Position numbers and translations under genes: made by a program
Notes under the pieces: generated by a model
Databases searched by the model: none
What the model was told of the DNA's origin: nothing
Seen by the model: the letters and a program-made list of their open reading frames with translations, nothing else
Assembly: GCF_014905175.1 (NCBI RefSeq)
Contig: NC_057792.1
Span: forward strand, 17,304,963-17,368,962
Origin: Aphidius gifuensis
Lineage: Eukaryota > Arthropoda > Insecta > Hymenoptera > Braconidae
Length of the DNA stretch: 64,000 bases
Reading direction: 5' to 3'
In this document: positions 36,303-50,102 of the stretch, piece by piece
Layout of the letters: each line of letters begins with the position of its first letter
How positions within the stretch are numbered: the stretch's first letter is position 1

Positions 36303-39300
36303 GTGAGTACAATTTTCGTTTTTTTTTTTATTTTTTATTTATTTTAATTTGTGAGAGTATGTGATGATGATGATGATAATGATGTTGATGTTGATGATGA
36401 AATACCTGTTTCCGTAGACACAAACTTATCGCGTTACGCATGTCTTTTAGAAACGTCGAATTTAACGATGGACAATGATTGGAACGTAAGTGGGCGATCT
36501 GATCCAAAAATACGCCAAGTCAATTAGGAACCTTCCAATTACCAGGCGCATCGATTTATTTATTTTTTTTCTTTTAAATTTTAACTGCAGATGCATTAAA
36601 TTATAAAAATATAATTTTTTTTTTAAATATAAATTATAAAATGTAATTTTGATAATAAATTAATCATAAAGAAAAAAAAAAAATTAATAAAAAGCTCGAT
36701 TATGTTTTTTAATAATAAATAAATTGATAATTATTATTTATTATATTAATTATATAAATAATTAAATTTCATAAATACAATTTTATTTTTTTTTTTTTGA
36801 TGTATTTTGATTGAAATTTGAATGATCACTTTGGAAACTTACCAACAATTTCAAACGAAAAAAAAAAAAAAACAAAACATTAGCCAAAAAGAAAATTAAA
36901 GAGTAGGTCAAAAAGTACCACAACAACTGGCTGTTTGAAATTAAAATAATAAATTTAAAAAAAAAAAACCACAGACACTTTAGTGTGAATTATTATCGAA
37001 AAAAAAAAAAAAATATTCAATAAATTTTTATAAATCATTTACCGTTAAACAATCGCACGGTTGTATATCTAAGTAATAATTTTTTTTTTATTTTTAATAT
37101 TAAAATATTTGGTTTGACGATTCCCATATCATAATTTGTAAAAAAAAAAATTTATGTATCTTTATTTTAGATAAAATAAAATGATTTGATATTAAAAAAA
37201 AAAAGCTTTATATATTCATGTATTCAAAATATTTAAAAATATTTTTTCGTTCTATTTATTAATGTGTTTAATTTTTTTTTACAACTTATAATAAATAAAA
37301 TGCAGTAGTATAAATAAGAAACAAAAATTTATCTATGAAATTACAAGAAGAATTTATAGTTACTAAATTCTGCATATGTATTTTTCATGACCATATTACG
37401 CTAGAATAAAATAATTAATAATTCGGTTAAATCGGTTATATATTTTGCATATTTTTTTTGAAAATTTAATTGTGTTTTTCAATGCTTGAGTGGCCAAATA
37501 ATGATGATATAAGCAAACAAGTGTCTGATGAAAATATTAACACCAATACAACTATATCACACACCTCAAGATTGTAAATTTTGAGTTTCACATTTACGGT
37601 TAAATACATATTTCATGTATTTTATCAATCAAGAATTAAAAAACACATGAAATATTATATAAATTAAATGCAAAAAAACAATTTAAAAAAAAAATAATAA
37701 CCGAGGTACGTAAAGTAAAATATACCGACAAACTATATTCTAACGAAACGGTTATGAAAAATACCAATTCACAGAGACCTATAAATTTTTTTTGATTTCT
37801 TACAGATAAATTTTGCCGCGCGTGGATGAGATAATCTGACCGATGAAGGATATGGGGACCGACGCGCAGGATGAATCCTGAGTGCTGGTCACAAGGAATT
37901 GCCGTTTCTCAATACATGCATGTAATTTATGCTGAAATATTTTGACCTTATTTATATAAAATATTTTTTTTAAATAAATAAATAAATTACACGGTTAATC
38001 AACAATCGAAAAATTGATAATTTTAATTTTTAAAATTTCTAAATTATTTATACTATATAAGAACATAGTTTAGGAAAATTTTTTTAAATAAAATTTTTTT
38101 TTTATCATAAAGTTTAGTGAATAGCTATTTATACAGCTTGATTTTTTTTTATTGAAAATAATCTTTTAAATATATAGAATACAATTCCTGGTATATAAAT
38201 CAAATTTTTTTTTTTTAATTATTTTTCAACTCATCGTCTCACGATAATTGATCCGAATCACGTGCAGAAATATCAACGGTTATTATTCGCCAACCAAAAA
38301 AAAAAAGAAAAAAAAAAAAAACTATTTGCCATTATAATAATTATTATCAAACAAAATATTGGTCTCAATATCAATTTGAATCAATAAAAAATCCATTAAA
38401 TTAAGAAATTAAATAAATTGTTGATCAAAAATAATGTGCTCTATTAATTCATAGAAACAATGTGATGAATTATTGATTAATTTTTATTTCATACACGCAT
38501 TCTCTACTTGACAATATAATAAATTTAAAAAAAAAACATTAATAGCCAATAATTAATATTTATTATAAAATTTTATACTTGCAATTTTATAAAATTCATT
38601 AAACTATAATATTCGCGATTATTATAATTAATATTACGCATGAACATCAACACTGATAAAATTCCTCAACACAAATTAGACAATGAAATTTATATAAAAA
38701 TATTTTTTTCAACATAAAATTGCAACAAGTTTTTATGTATAAAACTATTAATTAATTTGATACAAGGTTGTGTGGTCTTAGTTTTTTTTTTTTTTTCTTT
38801 TTTTATAATTAAATTTGTTTAAAAGTCAGAATAGATGCTCGTCAAGTTTTTAGTAAGCCACATTTTCTGATTCTCATCCTAATGAATGAACAAATATTTA
38901 TCAACTTGGTAGTATTTGTTTTACACTAACGAACCATCATATGTAATGAAAAGAAAAAAAATAAAAAAAAAAAACTTTTAAAGCGTGCAAAGTGATAAAA
39001 AATTCTATATAAATTATAATTATAATAACTAATTAGATATATTAAATTAATTAAATTCTATTTAAACGTTTTTAGTTTGTTTTATTTTAAATGAAAATAT
39101 GCTAAGTATTTGTTGAGAATAATAATTGTGGGTCTATGTGTTGACATTGATATTGCGAATTAGTATATAACTATTTAGCAGTTTGATAATGTCAAGTTTT
39201 GCGGCTGATGAACTGGAATTAAATGATGTGTACAGTTGTTTATGAAGGCCATCATATTTTATTTCCGCGTATTTCACATTATAAATTAAAACTCAAATAA

Positions 39301-42300
39301 AATCATATAATGAATAATTTTTTTTTTTTTTATTTCAAATAAAAACAATGACAGTAAAAAATTATTAAATTAATTTTATTTAATTTTTTTTCGAATATAT
39401 TTATAAATTTAAATAAAAAAAAAATATTTATTTATATATTTTTTGTATATATAAAAGATTATAAAATATATATAAATGTTTGAAATAAATAAAAATTTCT
39501 AAAATGAAATTCCAGTGGTGTGTTTTTAAAATGTTTTTTTTTTTTTTCAAATATATTTTTCATTTTGTCTAGGACATTATAAATATATACCTTACTTAAG
39601 TTTATATGTTTAGTCTATTTTGTATAGATTTTACCATAATGTGTTCTTAGTAAAAATAAAAACAAAAAATTATATTTTAAAAAAAAAAAAGTTTTTATCG
39701 TCTTCATTATTCTCTTGTTTCTCAAGCTATTTGAACTGTTGATCAGTTATCGATAACACCGATCGTCCCTACAACATCAATTTAACTTGGTTTGTATATG
39801 CCAACTGTAAAAGCCCTATAGACCTTGTTTTTTTAAAAAAAAAGATTAATGTTCCGAGATTTATAAAGATTATGTTTATTTTTATTTTTTTTTCCTTTTT
39901 TTTTCATATAATAAAATAAAATATTTTAAATGTTCGATTCCTAGCGCCTTGAAATAATATTCTATGATCTTATTTTATTTTTTTTTTTCATTTATTTTAT
40001 ATCTCTTTTGTTTTACATTATAGATACCGACTATAATATACCCACGCAAGCATTTCAATTTACATACTTCCGATATACCTTTATTTTTATTTTTATTTTT
40101 TTTTTGAATTTTTATTTCATTCTCGCGCCAGGCGCACGCTACATTTCTGTATCAACCACTCGCATTTTATGTATATATCTTTGCTTGGAATGCATTAAAT
40201 CCAGACCATAAAAAAAAAAAATGAATGAATAAAATGCATCAAAATAAATATATAGCAATTTTATTTAAAATAATAAAATCAATTTATGGATATTTAACTA
40301 ATTATTGATTTAATTGTGACCGATATTTATTTTATTTTTTTTATATTTATTTCATTTATTCTATTTATTCACGAAATGAGTCAATGAGTAATTTGTGAGA
40401 CCTAATGAATACAGTATAAATTCATTGCAATAATCAGATATTTTATATTCCATCCTTGTCGTTTAAATATTTTTTTTTTGTTTTTGATTGTTTCTTTCTT
40501 TTTTTTTATATGCACATTTTCTAGTGGTGCCCGGTTAACTCATTTAAATAATGTCTCTCGTGGAATTTTTTTGCAGTTGAATTTCACGACCCCCTGGACA
40601 TATATTTCTTGTATATTTTTGTATTCATCGTCTCTTAAACTAAACTTTTAAACATCTTATTTTGCTTTATCGATTTTATTTATTTTTTTTTCATTTATTT
40701 ATTTGATATTCTTTTTTTCCTTTTTCATGCGAATATTGTGCCTCCTGTAGATATATACTACCAAGTATAAGGATGCATAGGAATTGACAAATCACTAATA
40801 AAAAAAAAAAAAAGTATAATAAAAAAAATTTTATATTCAAAAGTTCATGTATGCGTATAATGTTTTTATTATGACAACAACGTTATTGTCGCCCAGTAAA
40901 AGTACAAGGGCTAATAAATTATAATAAAATGAAAAAAAAATATTCAAATATAAATAAATTTTTTTAAATGTTTGCAAATCAGTGTCGCATATATAAAAAT
41001 ATTCATGTATCCAACTATGATGTATGATGTTTATTTGCAAGCCTAATTGTGTGTGGAAGAAGAAAAAATAAAATTAAAAAAAAAAAAGGGGAAATGTATA
41101 TTTTAGTTGATAGAAATTGTTGTTAAATAATAAAATGCATGTAGAGATTCGTGAAGTAGCTAATTTAGAATATATGATAGAGAGGGACACTTTCGTTTGG
41201 GGTGTACAATGAAATGTATATTCGTCTGTGTCAGTGGGATTCAAAATGCACTGAAAATGTGTCATGTCAACAGCCTAATGCTCAACATTGCATGTGTATA
41301 TATATATATTAAATTGCCGCGTCTTTCTTTTTGATGTCTATATGCGTCAGGTAATCCATTGTACAAAGATAATGGTCCTTGTTTAAAGCTCTTTAAATAT
41401 ATCTACCACTTTCACCACTGTGCTCTATTGATTTTTATTTTATTCATAGCTTTTTTTTTCCACTTAAAAATTGATATTAAACTTGAAAGATTATCTTGTA
41501 ATACTCCATAATCTTATACATTTTATATACAGTAAACCTTTTAAATGGAAAATGAAAAAGATAAAAAAAATTCTAATAGAAGCTCTTGTTCGTTCAATCA
41601 CTTCCGTAAAAATAAGTATACTTGAAAAAAATTTTGTCTGGTTTATTTAGACAAAAAAAAAAAAACCATACAGTTATATAACTGTTGCATAATAAAATTT
41701 TATCATTATTAGTAAAATATTTGTCTGTAATTTTTGAATAATGCAAAAAATATATTTTTTTTTTCAATTAAATAGTCAAAAGAATATTGTGAATGAAAAT
41801 TTTATAAATATATCTATTTTTTTTTGGGTTAAATTTAGTTGTATAAAGAAGGGAGGATTAATTTTAAATTAATTAATACATTTTTTGTAAAATAAAATGA
41901 CAAATATATATATGAATAAAGACTGCGGATTTTAAGATTAGTTTTGCTTGCGACAAAACGGACAAGACAATGACCACAGTTCTATTTTAGTTGTGTGGCA
42001 CATAAGAGTAGTAGTATACGGAAAGAGAGATGAGCCCATGGTGATATAACATTGCAGGGTCAGTAGCCTTCGCATGGCACTACTCCCGGTTTACACTAAT
42101 TTAAGGAGCTTTATAAATTTTAAATGACAAATATTTAACAATCATTCATCGAGTCTTAAAAGCTTTAAAAAAAAAAATCATACATCAAAAATATTTGCCG
42201 AAAGAAAAACAGATTTTTAAAAATTAAACACGTGTAAAAATAATGGCAAATAAAATTTTTATAAATATATATTAATTGTCATTTTGAATGATTTATTTTA

Positions 42301-45300
42301 ATTTTTTAATTACAGCAATTATTCAAAGGACATCAGTTTCAATTGGTCAACTTAAAATACAGGGTGTCGCAACTTGTCTATATCTTTGTATGGATGCTTG
42401 TGGTTTAGTATACGGTTCAGTGAGTATAAATTTAATTTAATAATATAATTTTAATGGTTTTATAATATATATACTATTTATATATGATTTGTCTCGTCGA
42501 CACAAGTCCAAGTCAATATACACTGCACACGTGTCATCCTCAAAAACATATTAACCCACACATTATATTTTTTATCAAAATGAAAAATATGTATATAATA
42601 TATATTTTAATAATATATTCTTGGAGAAACTGAAGAAGCATTATATATATTAGAAGACCGCACACACAAATGCCTCAAGGCATAACAAAAAATTATTATT
42701 ATATTTATGTTTAAATAACACAAAAACACATGGATATCATTCTTGACTGATCAGTGTACTTTTATTGTATCTTGAGACCCAATCTCACGCATCATAGTCC
42801 TTTTTTTTTTTTTTTTTTTTAATAATATTTTTATGGATCTCGTTGCTGATTAAATATAAATATCAATAAATATTACATTCCAATGGGCAATGGTTTATAT
42901 TACATTTTATGTGTATTCTCATGGCTTTAATAAAAAAATAAAAAAAATATTTGTGAAAGCAAAACCTAGTTGAAGTTGCTCCATCATACGCAGCCTCGAA
43001 ATAAATTATCACAGGCTAAATCTCATTCACCTGTATGTGTCTGATATTTTGTCTACAAGAAAACTATTTTTTTTTTATTTACTTTTTTTTTTTTTTTTAA
43101 ACATTTGACAATTCAATTTGATGTAGTACTATTTTTTTTTTTATTTTTTTTTTTCACTATTTGAAATCAGTGTGCTACATAAATATATTTTATATTTTTT
43201 AATATTTATTTTATTTATATATTAACAACATTTTATATACTAATTGAATATATTCACGCTTATTTTAAAGGTAATAAAAAAAAATATATACGCTAATCCC
43301 ATTTCTACGAAAAACGTGTTAGATATGAGAATTTAGTGATGAATATTGCCGGGAATTTTTGCATTTCACCCAATAATTTAAAACACGCGTGTAAAAATTT
43401 CGAAATAATTGAAAAAAAAAAAAAAATTTCAACATAAATATAAATTTGTCAAAGAAAAAGGAAATTTCAAAAATTTAGTGAGAATTTTTTTAAAACTAAC
43501 AACTTGATTGGTATATTAATTATAAAAAAATAAGAAAAAAAAAAAAAAAAACTGTATATGAGTTCGCGTGAGATACACATGATTAAATGTATATTTATTA
43601 TCTGATTTTAAAATTTTATTCTTAAACTATTCAAAACGTATGCTTGTTAAATTCAATAGAATTTCCGGTCTCTTTATTGCTTCTGATCGTTTTCTTTTAC
43701 ATCGCACCGACACGTAACACCTTTGTCCTCGACTTTTTAATTTTGTGATTATATTTCTCTCACGCATTTTCATATCAACAAATGACATTACATCTAATTA
43801 AAATATATATTTATAATAATCATAATAATTTAGACAAGCTTGTAATGTAAATTTAGTATAATCTTGTCAAGAAAAAAAAGGGGGATAAAAAGGGGGTTGA
43901 AATAGCAACTTCAATTATAACGAAAAAATAAAAACATTATAACTCATCGGATTAGAAGGATACAACGTATATACTAATGCCGACAAAACTTTCAACTTTT
44001 TTTTTTTTATTTATTTTATATTTTAAAATACAACGTTAACTTGAAATTTTTTAACTGCTAAAATTTTAAAATTAAATTTAAATAGGCAAAATAATGTTCG
44101 CAGAAAACATGAATATAAGAAATTTAAAATTCATCAATCCAACAATTAAAACGTAAATATTGTTTCCACTATCTATATAATGTTATTTATTTATTTATTT
44201 TTTAAATATAAATAAATGTAAATTTCTTTTTTTTTTTTTTTTTTTTTTTCAAAAATGAGCTTACTTTAAACATATATAAAAAAAAATTCAAAGTTTTACC
44301 GGAATAAGATATGTGGAATGTTTAAAACAATTTTTATTTTTTTTGAATATGAATAAAGATTTAAAGTTCTTACGGGATCTTCAGACTTGGCAATTGCGTT
44401 ATAAAAAAAATTACTGAAATTATATTAAGTAGCATGAGACTTTAAAACTAACACAACATATTTAAACATCGTTGCCACACTTCTTACAATTTGTCACGTA
44501 GGCAAACTGGATGTACCATTTTCACACTTTCTTTTAATCAATATACATTACTGCAATTTTTATATTAAATACATATATCAACCCACACAAATACATGTAT
44601 ATGTAATTATGTATATCAGCTTTTTTTTTTTGCTTTTTTTTTATCAAGTTTAATTTATGATTAATATACAATTTAATTACCCCCAACTTGGAATTTTACC
44701 ATCGACACAAAAATACTCAATAAATTTTAATAGCTTCCCAGTGATAATAAATTGTAGCAAGTTACTTGTTGACATTGCCATTAATAGGTTATCATTTATT
44801 TTGAGATTAATATTTTCTGCAACTTATAAATAGTTTGAGATAAATATTGCAATTTTATTTTTTTCTCTTTAATTTTATGCTTAAATATTTATTGTGATTT
44901 ATTCAATCGATTGATTGCCATCAGCTTCACTTTTTGATGATGCACAACTTCAAATATACCGCGTAAATTTAAAAAATTGGAAAAAAAAAAAAAAACAAAC
45001 TGAAAATTGCAGTGCCCACAAGGCAAACCACACAACCTCGTAAAATCTTCAATACACATTATAAATATTTCCAAATAACAAGCAGTAAATAAATAAATAA
45101 TTGAGTATTTTTAATAATTTTTTAACGGGTTATTGACTTGCTGGATAGAGTCAGTTAAATTATACGATTTAACTAATAATTATATACTAAAAACAAAAAA
45201 TAAAATCACCAGCATAAAAAGAAAAAAAACTTTTTATTTTTCATGAATGATAATGATATGAAATTGATTTATATAATATGAAAAATGATTTATTTAAAAA

Positions 45301-47416
45301 AGGTCAAATGAATCTTCATTTCAGAAGCACAAAAAAATTAAGGAAAAAAAAAAAAAAAAAATTATAATAACTTATAAATGAACCCAAGTAATCTGTCAAA
45401 TGCGTGTCAAAAATTACTCAAGTGAAAGTAATAAATTAAATGAAATTACATATAGCAAGTATATATACAAACAAAAAAATTTGGCATATTATTTATTTGC
45501 GAGTAGACAGCTTGTATGTATATATAAATTTATTTGTATATGTTCACAAGCATCACTTGACTCAATTGACCCACAGTAAACATACCACTTTCATATAAAA
45601 AAAAAAAAAAAAAAAAAAAGTCATAATCTCATCTACCTTAATATCTTTCATCTTGATATGAAAATAAAAAAATCTAATTTCATGAATTTTTCAAATAACT
45701 TTAAATAAAATACAAGACATATTTATTATAAATTAATTAAAAAATAATATTCAATAATACTGATTACATCTTATTTAATTAAAATAAAAAAATATACATA
45801 TTAAATTATGACGTTTTTTAGAGGTAAAAAAATAAAAAGGGAAAAAAAAAAATTGATAGATGTCATATTGCGGTTTAAAAGTGTCAGCTCACGTCAGTTG
45901 ACCTCACTTGTATATATTTTTAAAACATTCGAATAAATACTTGTCACACAATTGTCATTAATATGACAAGTTGAATGACTAAATTTTTATTTAAATTTAT
46001 TGCATGACTGTTTGTATAAAAATAATCAAGGGATCTTGTGGATCAAGGGACTAATAAAGTCACTGCGAATTATTTGAAATTGCGTATTTTTATTATTGAT
46101 TAAATTTATTCATAAAGTAACTTGATGATTTTTTTTTCCCCAAAATAATTGCATTATTTATTTTTCATTTGTTTCAGCGAGAATATACAGATGAATGTGT
46201 ATTCAACGAAATGCTTGAACAAAGTAGATACAATACATATAGCTCAGTAAGATGGTCAACACCACGTAAAACCTATTATTTAGGTTTAAATCGTAATGGA
46301 CAACCACGTAAAGTACAATATCGTGGTAATAATTGGGATAAACTTGCTGAATATGCACGAGTATTACCAATAACAGTACCAAAAGAACGTATTGTTGCTA
46401 TTGAAAAAATAAGTACATGTCCAAAACATAATATTCGTCATCATCATAATAAATCACATGGACATCATCAAAATCATAATCAATCATCGCCAATAATATT
46501 GCCAAATGATAAAGATGACAAGGATAAATTTAAATGTAAAAAAAATGATAAAAGAAAAAAACGTAAAAGACGATGTAAAATTGATGATAAACCAAAATTT
46601 GATTGTAATATATCAATTAAAAATCATGAAAATAAAATTAAGACTGATGATAAAATTGAATTACAATCAAAAAGATCATGTCAAGATGCAGCAAGTGATG
46701 AATTTTGTCGTCAACAAATACTTGATGCATCAACAAAAAAACGTAAATCACGAAAAGACACTGATAATAATAATAAAAAAAAAAATAACAATAATAATAA
46801 TAATAATCATAAAAATAAAAAATTAAAAAATAAAGCTAAATTAAATGATCAAGATTTATCAATAAATAATAATAATAATAATAAATCAATTGATAATATT
46901 TCATTATTATCAAGTAGTTTTAATAATAGTTTTAATAAAAATAATAATAAATTGATTGATAATATTTCACCACTATCAAGTAGTTTTAATAATGATAATA
47001 ATAATAAATCATTAATTGAAAAAAAAAATATAAAAATTGATGAACAATATAGTGCATTATTAGAAGATTCAACAATCGATAGTATAACTGTTAAAACAGA
47101 AACAACTGATTCAACTTTATCATCATCATCATCATCATCAAAATTATTAAATCCTTCATTGGATATATCATTGACAATTGACTCTTCAGTTGAGGTCAGT
47201 GATGAAGATTCAAATTCGCATGAAGAAGATACAATTATAACAAATGATTATGGTATACCAATGACAACAATGGATACAACACCACCAGAAAGAACTGAAG
47301 ATTATACTAAAGCAACAACACAATCAATATTACAATTTTTAAATATAAATAAACAATTAAATGATGATACGATAATTAAAAAATTAAATGATCCAATTGG
47401 TCAATTTGCTATGTAA
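35345..47416 (+). CDS. bnl: branchless, FGF ligand
   Basis: Three coding exons (35345-36302, 42316-42419, 46178-47416) splice to 766 codons. The start is ATG 35345 (MPGEIDTGGPRVLHHN); the frame is open a little further up, but only from GTG. Residues 1-226 are low-complexity and Asn/Lys-rich, 227-243 are a hydrophobic internal signal (LLLLFIIILFG), and from about 290 comes the FGF beta-trefoil: FLQIFPDGTVNG, GVATCLYLCMDACGLVYGS, the FGF signature ECVFNEMLEQSRY, and YYLGLNRNGQPRK. A long polar tail follows, rich in His, Lys, Asn and Ser. In flies Bnl is the secreted ligand of the FGF receptor Breathless and guides tracheal branching; the large size and tail match Bnl rather than vertebrate-type short FGFs. 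Function here is inferred from family. Confidence 0.9.
36303..42315. other. bnl intron 1 (6.0 kb)
   Basis: AT-rich. Less AT-rich patches at about 36405-36560, 37795-37960, 39710-39830 and 41930-42110. The first holds a 35-nt pseudo-exon (36451-36485) with good splice sites but the wrong phase. The second includes GCCGCGCGTGGATGAGAT. Such patches are candidate enhancers, since bnl expression is highly patterned in flies; no exon is supported. Confidence 0.45.
39746..39757. promoter_or_regulatory. DRE-like palindrome in bnl intron 1
   Basis: GTTATCGATAAC is a perfect 12-bp palindrome containing TATCGATA, the DRE core bound by DREF in flies. It is followed closely by CACCGATCG. Whether it is functional is unknown. 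Confidence 0.35.
42316..42419 (+). CDS. bnl: bnl exon 2: central FGF core
   Basis: Acceptor TTTTTTAATTACAG, donor TCA|GTGAGT. A 104-nt exon joining exon 1 as NY-T-IIQRTSVSIGQLKIQG and ending LCMDACGLVYGS. This is the conserved GVA-x-C-x-Y-L-C-M-D region of FGFs; phase 1 in, phase 0 out. Confidence 0.95.
42420..46177. other. bnl intron 2 (3.8 kb)
   Basis: AT-rich with very long A or T runs (for example 42801-42820, 44229-44249, 45343-45361, 45598-45619). No splice-bounded exon, coherent frame or strong motif cluster was recognised. Confidence 0.6.
46178..47416 (+). CDS. bnl: bnl exon 3: FGF signature and long C-terminal tail
   Basis: Acceptor CATTTGTTTCAG, phase 0. Begins REYTDECVFNEMLEQSRYNT and completes the trefoil through YARVLPITVPKERIV. 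The tail is low-complexity: a His-rich patch (RHHHNKSHGHHQNHN), a basic cluster near residues 478-486 (KRKKRKRR), Asn runs from AAT repeats at about 46780-46890, an eight-serine run near 47126, and the end DPIGQFAM. There is no hydrophobic C-terminal stretch. The basic cluster could be a proprotein-convertase or heparin-binding site. Confidence 0.93.
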   Translation, partial: REYTDECVFNEMLEQSRYNTYSSVRWSTPRKTYYLGLNRNGQPRKVQYRGNNWDKLAEYARVLPITVPKERIVAIEKISTCPKHNIRHHHNKSHGHHQNHNQSSPIILPNDKDDKDKFKCKKNDKRKKRKRRCKIDDKPKFDCNISIKNHENKIKTDDKIELQSKRSCQDAASDEFCRQQILDASTKKRKSRKDTDNNNKKKNNNNNNNNHKNKKLKNKAKLNDQDLSINNNNNNKSIDNISLLSSSFNNSFNKNNNKLIDNISPLSSSFNNDNNNKSLIEKKNIKIDEQYSALLEDSTIDSITVKTETTDSTLSSSSSSSKLLNPSLDISLTIDSSVEVSDEDSNSHEEDTIITNDYGIPMTTMDTTPPERTEDYTKATTQSILQFLNINKQLNDDTIIKKLNDPIGQFAM

Positions 47417-47418
47417 AA

Positions 47419-47428
47419 AATAAATAAA
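47419..47428 (+). terminator. bnl polyadenylation signals
   Basis: Two overlapping AATAAA hexamers lie 3-12 bases after the bnl stop codon, so a very short 3'UTR is possible. Further AATAAA motifs occur downstream, so the true cleavage site is open. Confidence 0.35.
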
Positions 47429-49150
47429 TTATAATTCATTTTAAATTAAAAAAAATATATTATTATTACTTTATATATTATTTAAAAAATATATATATTC
47501 AACAAGATAAATATAAATCATGTGCCTATTACTCTCATTATTTTTTTTTAATTAAAAAAAATAATTATAATAATTAATTAATTACCCCTAGTATTTTTTT
47601 TTGTTTCTTTTTTAATATTAAGTAGTGACAAAAAAATTTAATACATCATATACATTTATGATATATATTTTTGATATTTTCAAAGGGGTTTAATTAAAAA
47701 AAAAATCAAATAATAATAATGCAATAATGTAAACAATAATTAAAGTCATTTATGATTTTTTTTTTTTATGATAAAATATTGTAAACAAGACATCAACTCA
47801 ATGAAAAAAAAAAAAGAATTTAATTTATTTAAAAACTTTGAATGTTTATTATTAATGTAAAAAAAAAATAATGTTTTTTTGAATTAAAATATAATTATGT
47901 CATTGCCAGAAACCGTGTACCGAGAGTCAGTATTAATACTGGTTGACATTAAAATGAGGCACTTAAAATATTTATCATCATATCGATATATATGTAAATA
48001 AAATAAAATTTAATAGTCAATGATGAAATAATAATTGAACATAATAATTATGAATGTTTGTGTGTGGATGATTATTATTAATATATATATGAAAGATAGT
48101 GGAAATGCAATAATATAATAAAAAACGAATGAAGTGTTTTTTTTTTTTTTAAATGTATTTGTGAATTGTTGAGCTGTAAAAAAGTTGTATAATTTAAAGC
48201 TCAAAAATTCTGTACTGCCATTCTTGATACTGTATATTTAATCTCATAGACTGATGAAATATTAAAAAAAGAAAAGAAGATAACAAAAAAAATTTAGTAA
48301 GAAATAAAAAATAATTACGAAAAGAAAAAAAAAACTATTAATGTTAAGCCCAAGTATTTAAATAGAGCGTGAAGAAGTTTTACGAGTTAAAGTATATAAA
48401 AATTGTATTCTTGAAAATTTTAATTTTTCTTTTTTTTTTGAAAAAAATATAAATCAAAAGCCCACAAGTGTATTAAACATCTCAAATACCTTGTGATAAT
48501 TAAAGAAAAAAAATGTTTTTTTTTATTACTCAAAAGATTCAATGGTAATATTTATTATTGACAAAAAAAATTATGAAAAATACTAAAACATTTATTGAAT
48601 ATACAAAAGAAAAATCTTTTTTAAAATTAAAAAAAATAATAAAAAAAAAACTTTTTTTACATAATTTTTCTTGTATTCTTCGAATGATTCAGTATTTTTC
48701 AGAAAAAAAAATGTAAAATTATCTCTGTATTAGTAATTATAAAATTAAAAACAAAAAAAAATTGTAAAAGTGGGCTCAAAAAATCATTTTCATAAATCAT
48801 GATAAATTGATAATAATAATTATCATCACAATATAATTTTAATAGAAAAAAAAATAAATAAAAAAATTAATTATCAAATAGAAAAAAAAAAAAAAAAAAA
48901 ATCATATTTATTTGTCTACTGAATTTCCTTTCCTTCTAAAAAAAAATATTAATTTAATTTTATTATATATATATAAAATAATCTTTGTTACGTCTGTCAT
49001 CGAGAAGAAAAATTCAAAAAAAAAAAAAAAAAAGAAATTTCCTGTGCACATGTGCACAATCCAATCATTATCAACTGAAAAAGGAAATATACTTATAGTT
49101 CAAGACCATGCTAAACACTTGGAATGCCTTTAGTTGCACTATCTCATATA
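47429..49150. other. bnl-MICU3 spacer
   Basis: AT-rich DNA with no gene recognised. It holds a 14-bp perfect palindrome CAGTATTAATACTG at 47928-47941 in the only less AT-rich patch (47900-47970). It may include further bnl 3'UTR. Confidence 0.5.
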
Positions 49151-49199
49151 TATATTTAAACAAACGATGCCGCAGCGCTTTTTTTTTTAAATCATCAAT

Positions 49200-49454
49200 G
49201 ATCGAATGATCGAGTTGATAGACCATCATACATCATGTCATCAGTTAAAGAATTTTTAAACTAGGTAATTTCCCGTATTTCATACTCAGTTTACTTCAAA
49301 TTACTTCAACACAAATGTCAATGAACAAACTTGAATTTATTTTTATTATCATTTATAAAATAAGTCTCAATTTGATACAACTTCAAAATACTTCATCTTT
49401 TTTCTGTCTTGTCTAAAAAATATTCTTGGAATTTTAATCATCATTATAACTGCG
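49200..49454 (+). other. MICU3: Probable MICU3 5'UTR exon and promoter
   Basis: A block ending ATAACTGCG|GTGAGT (donor from 49455) precedes an acceptor GTGTGTTACAG at 49811 that leads into the start-codon exon. Initiator-like TCAGT sequences occur at about 49228 and 49288. The start of the block is not defined by sequence. Confidence 0.45.
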
Positions 49455-49895
49455 GTGAGTATATACATTTTTTTTTTTTTTTTTTAAATAAATATTTATA
49501 TAGTTTTCATTTATCTAATAAATATAAAAAAAATTAAATAAATATTTTCTTTTAATTAATTTATAAATATATATTTATTTATTTATTTAATTTTATTAAT
49601 TTATTTGATTTTTATGAAGCTCAAATCTTAGAAACTTCAGTATATTTCGATGATAAATTTATAAGGTCACAGCGCATTTTCATTTTGTCTATAGTATTTT
49701 TAAAAAATTGATTTTTCCAAAAAAAAAACTATGATTGTATTTGTACTATTTATATAATGACACACAAAAACTAACTTATATATATATTTTATTTGAAGAT
49801 GTGTGTTACAGTTTGCGCCCGCGCGTTATGTTTAGCAGTATTTAGCTTGTGCATAACACTCGTACACTATTTTCTGAGTAATACAGCCAACAAAC

Positions 49896-50102
49896 ATGGC
49901 GATATTTAGTAAATTTGGTAAAATTTTATCTCAATTAACGCTAAATAATAATTTAAATAAACAATATAATAAAAAATGTAATTATAATATGATAAGTTTC
50001 ATGAAAACAAGTGTTGTAATTTTAACTTTTGGTTCGGTTATATTTTTTGTTGGTAAAAATTATAACATCGTAAATGTTGTCCACGCAGCTAAACCGCGCA
50101 AG
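49896..50102 (+). CDS. MICU3: MICU3 exon 1: targeting and membrane-anchor region
   Basis: Codes for MAIFSKFGKILSQL to HAAKPRK, 69 codons, phase 0, donor AAG|GTAAGT. The non-coding part probably begins at 49812. GC-rich bases just before the ATG (GCGCCCGCGCG) may mark the promoter if the upstream 5'UTR exon is wrong. Confidence 0.85.

Noticed and set aside
46506..46826. 106-codon ORF overlapping the last bnl exon
   Set aside because: Shadow frame of the Asn/Lys-rich bnl tail.
35345..47416. pyramus/thisbe (FGF8-like) as identity of the FGF
   Set aside because: The size, position of the FGF signature, YLGLNRNGQPRK segment and long tail match branchless better.
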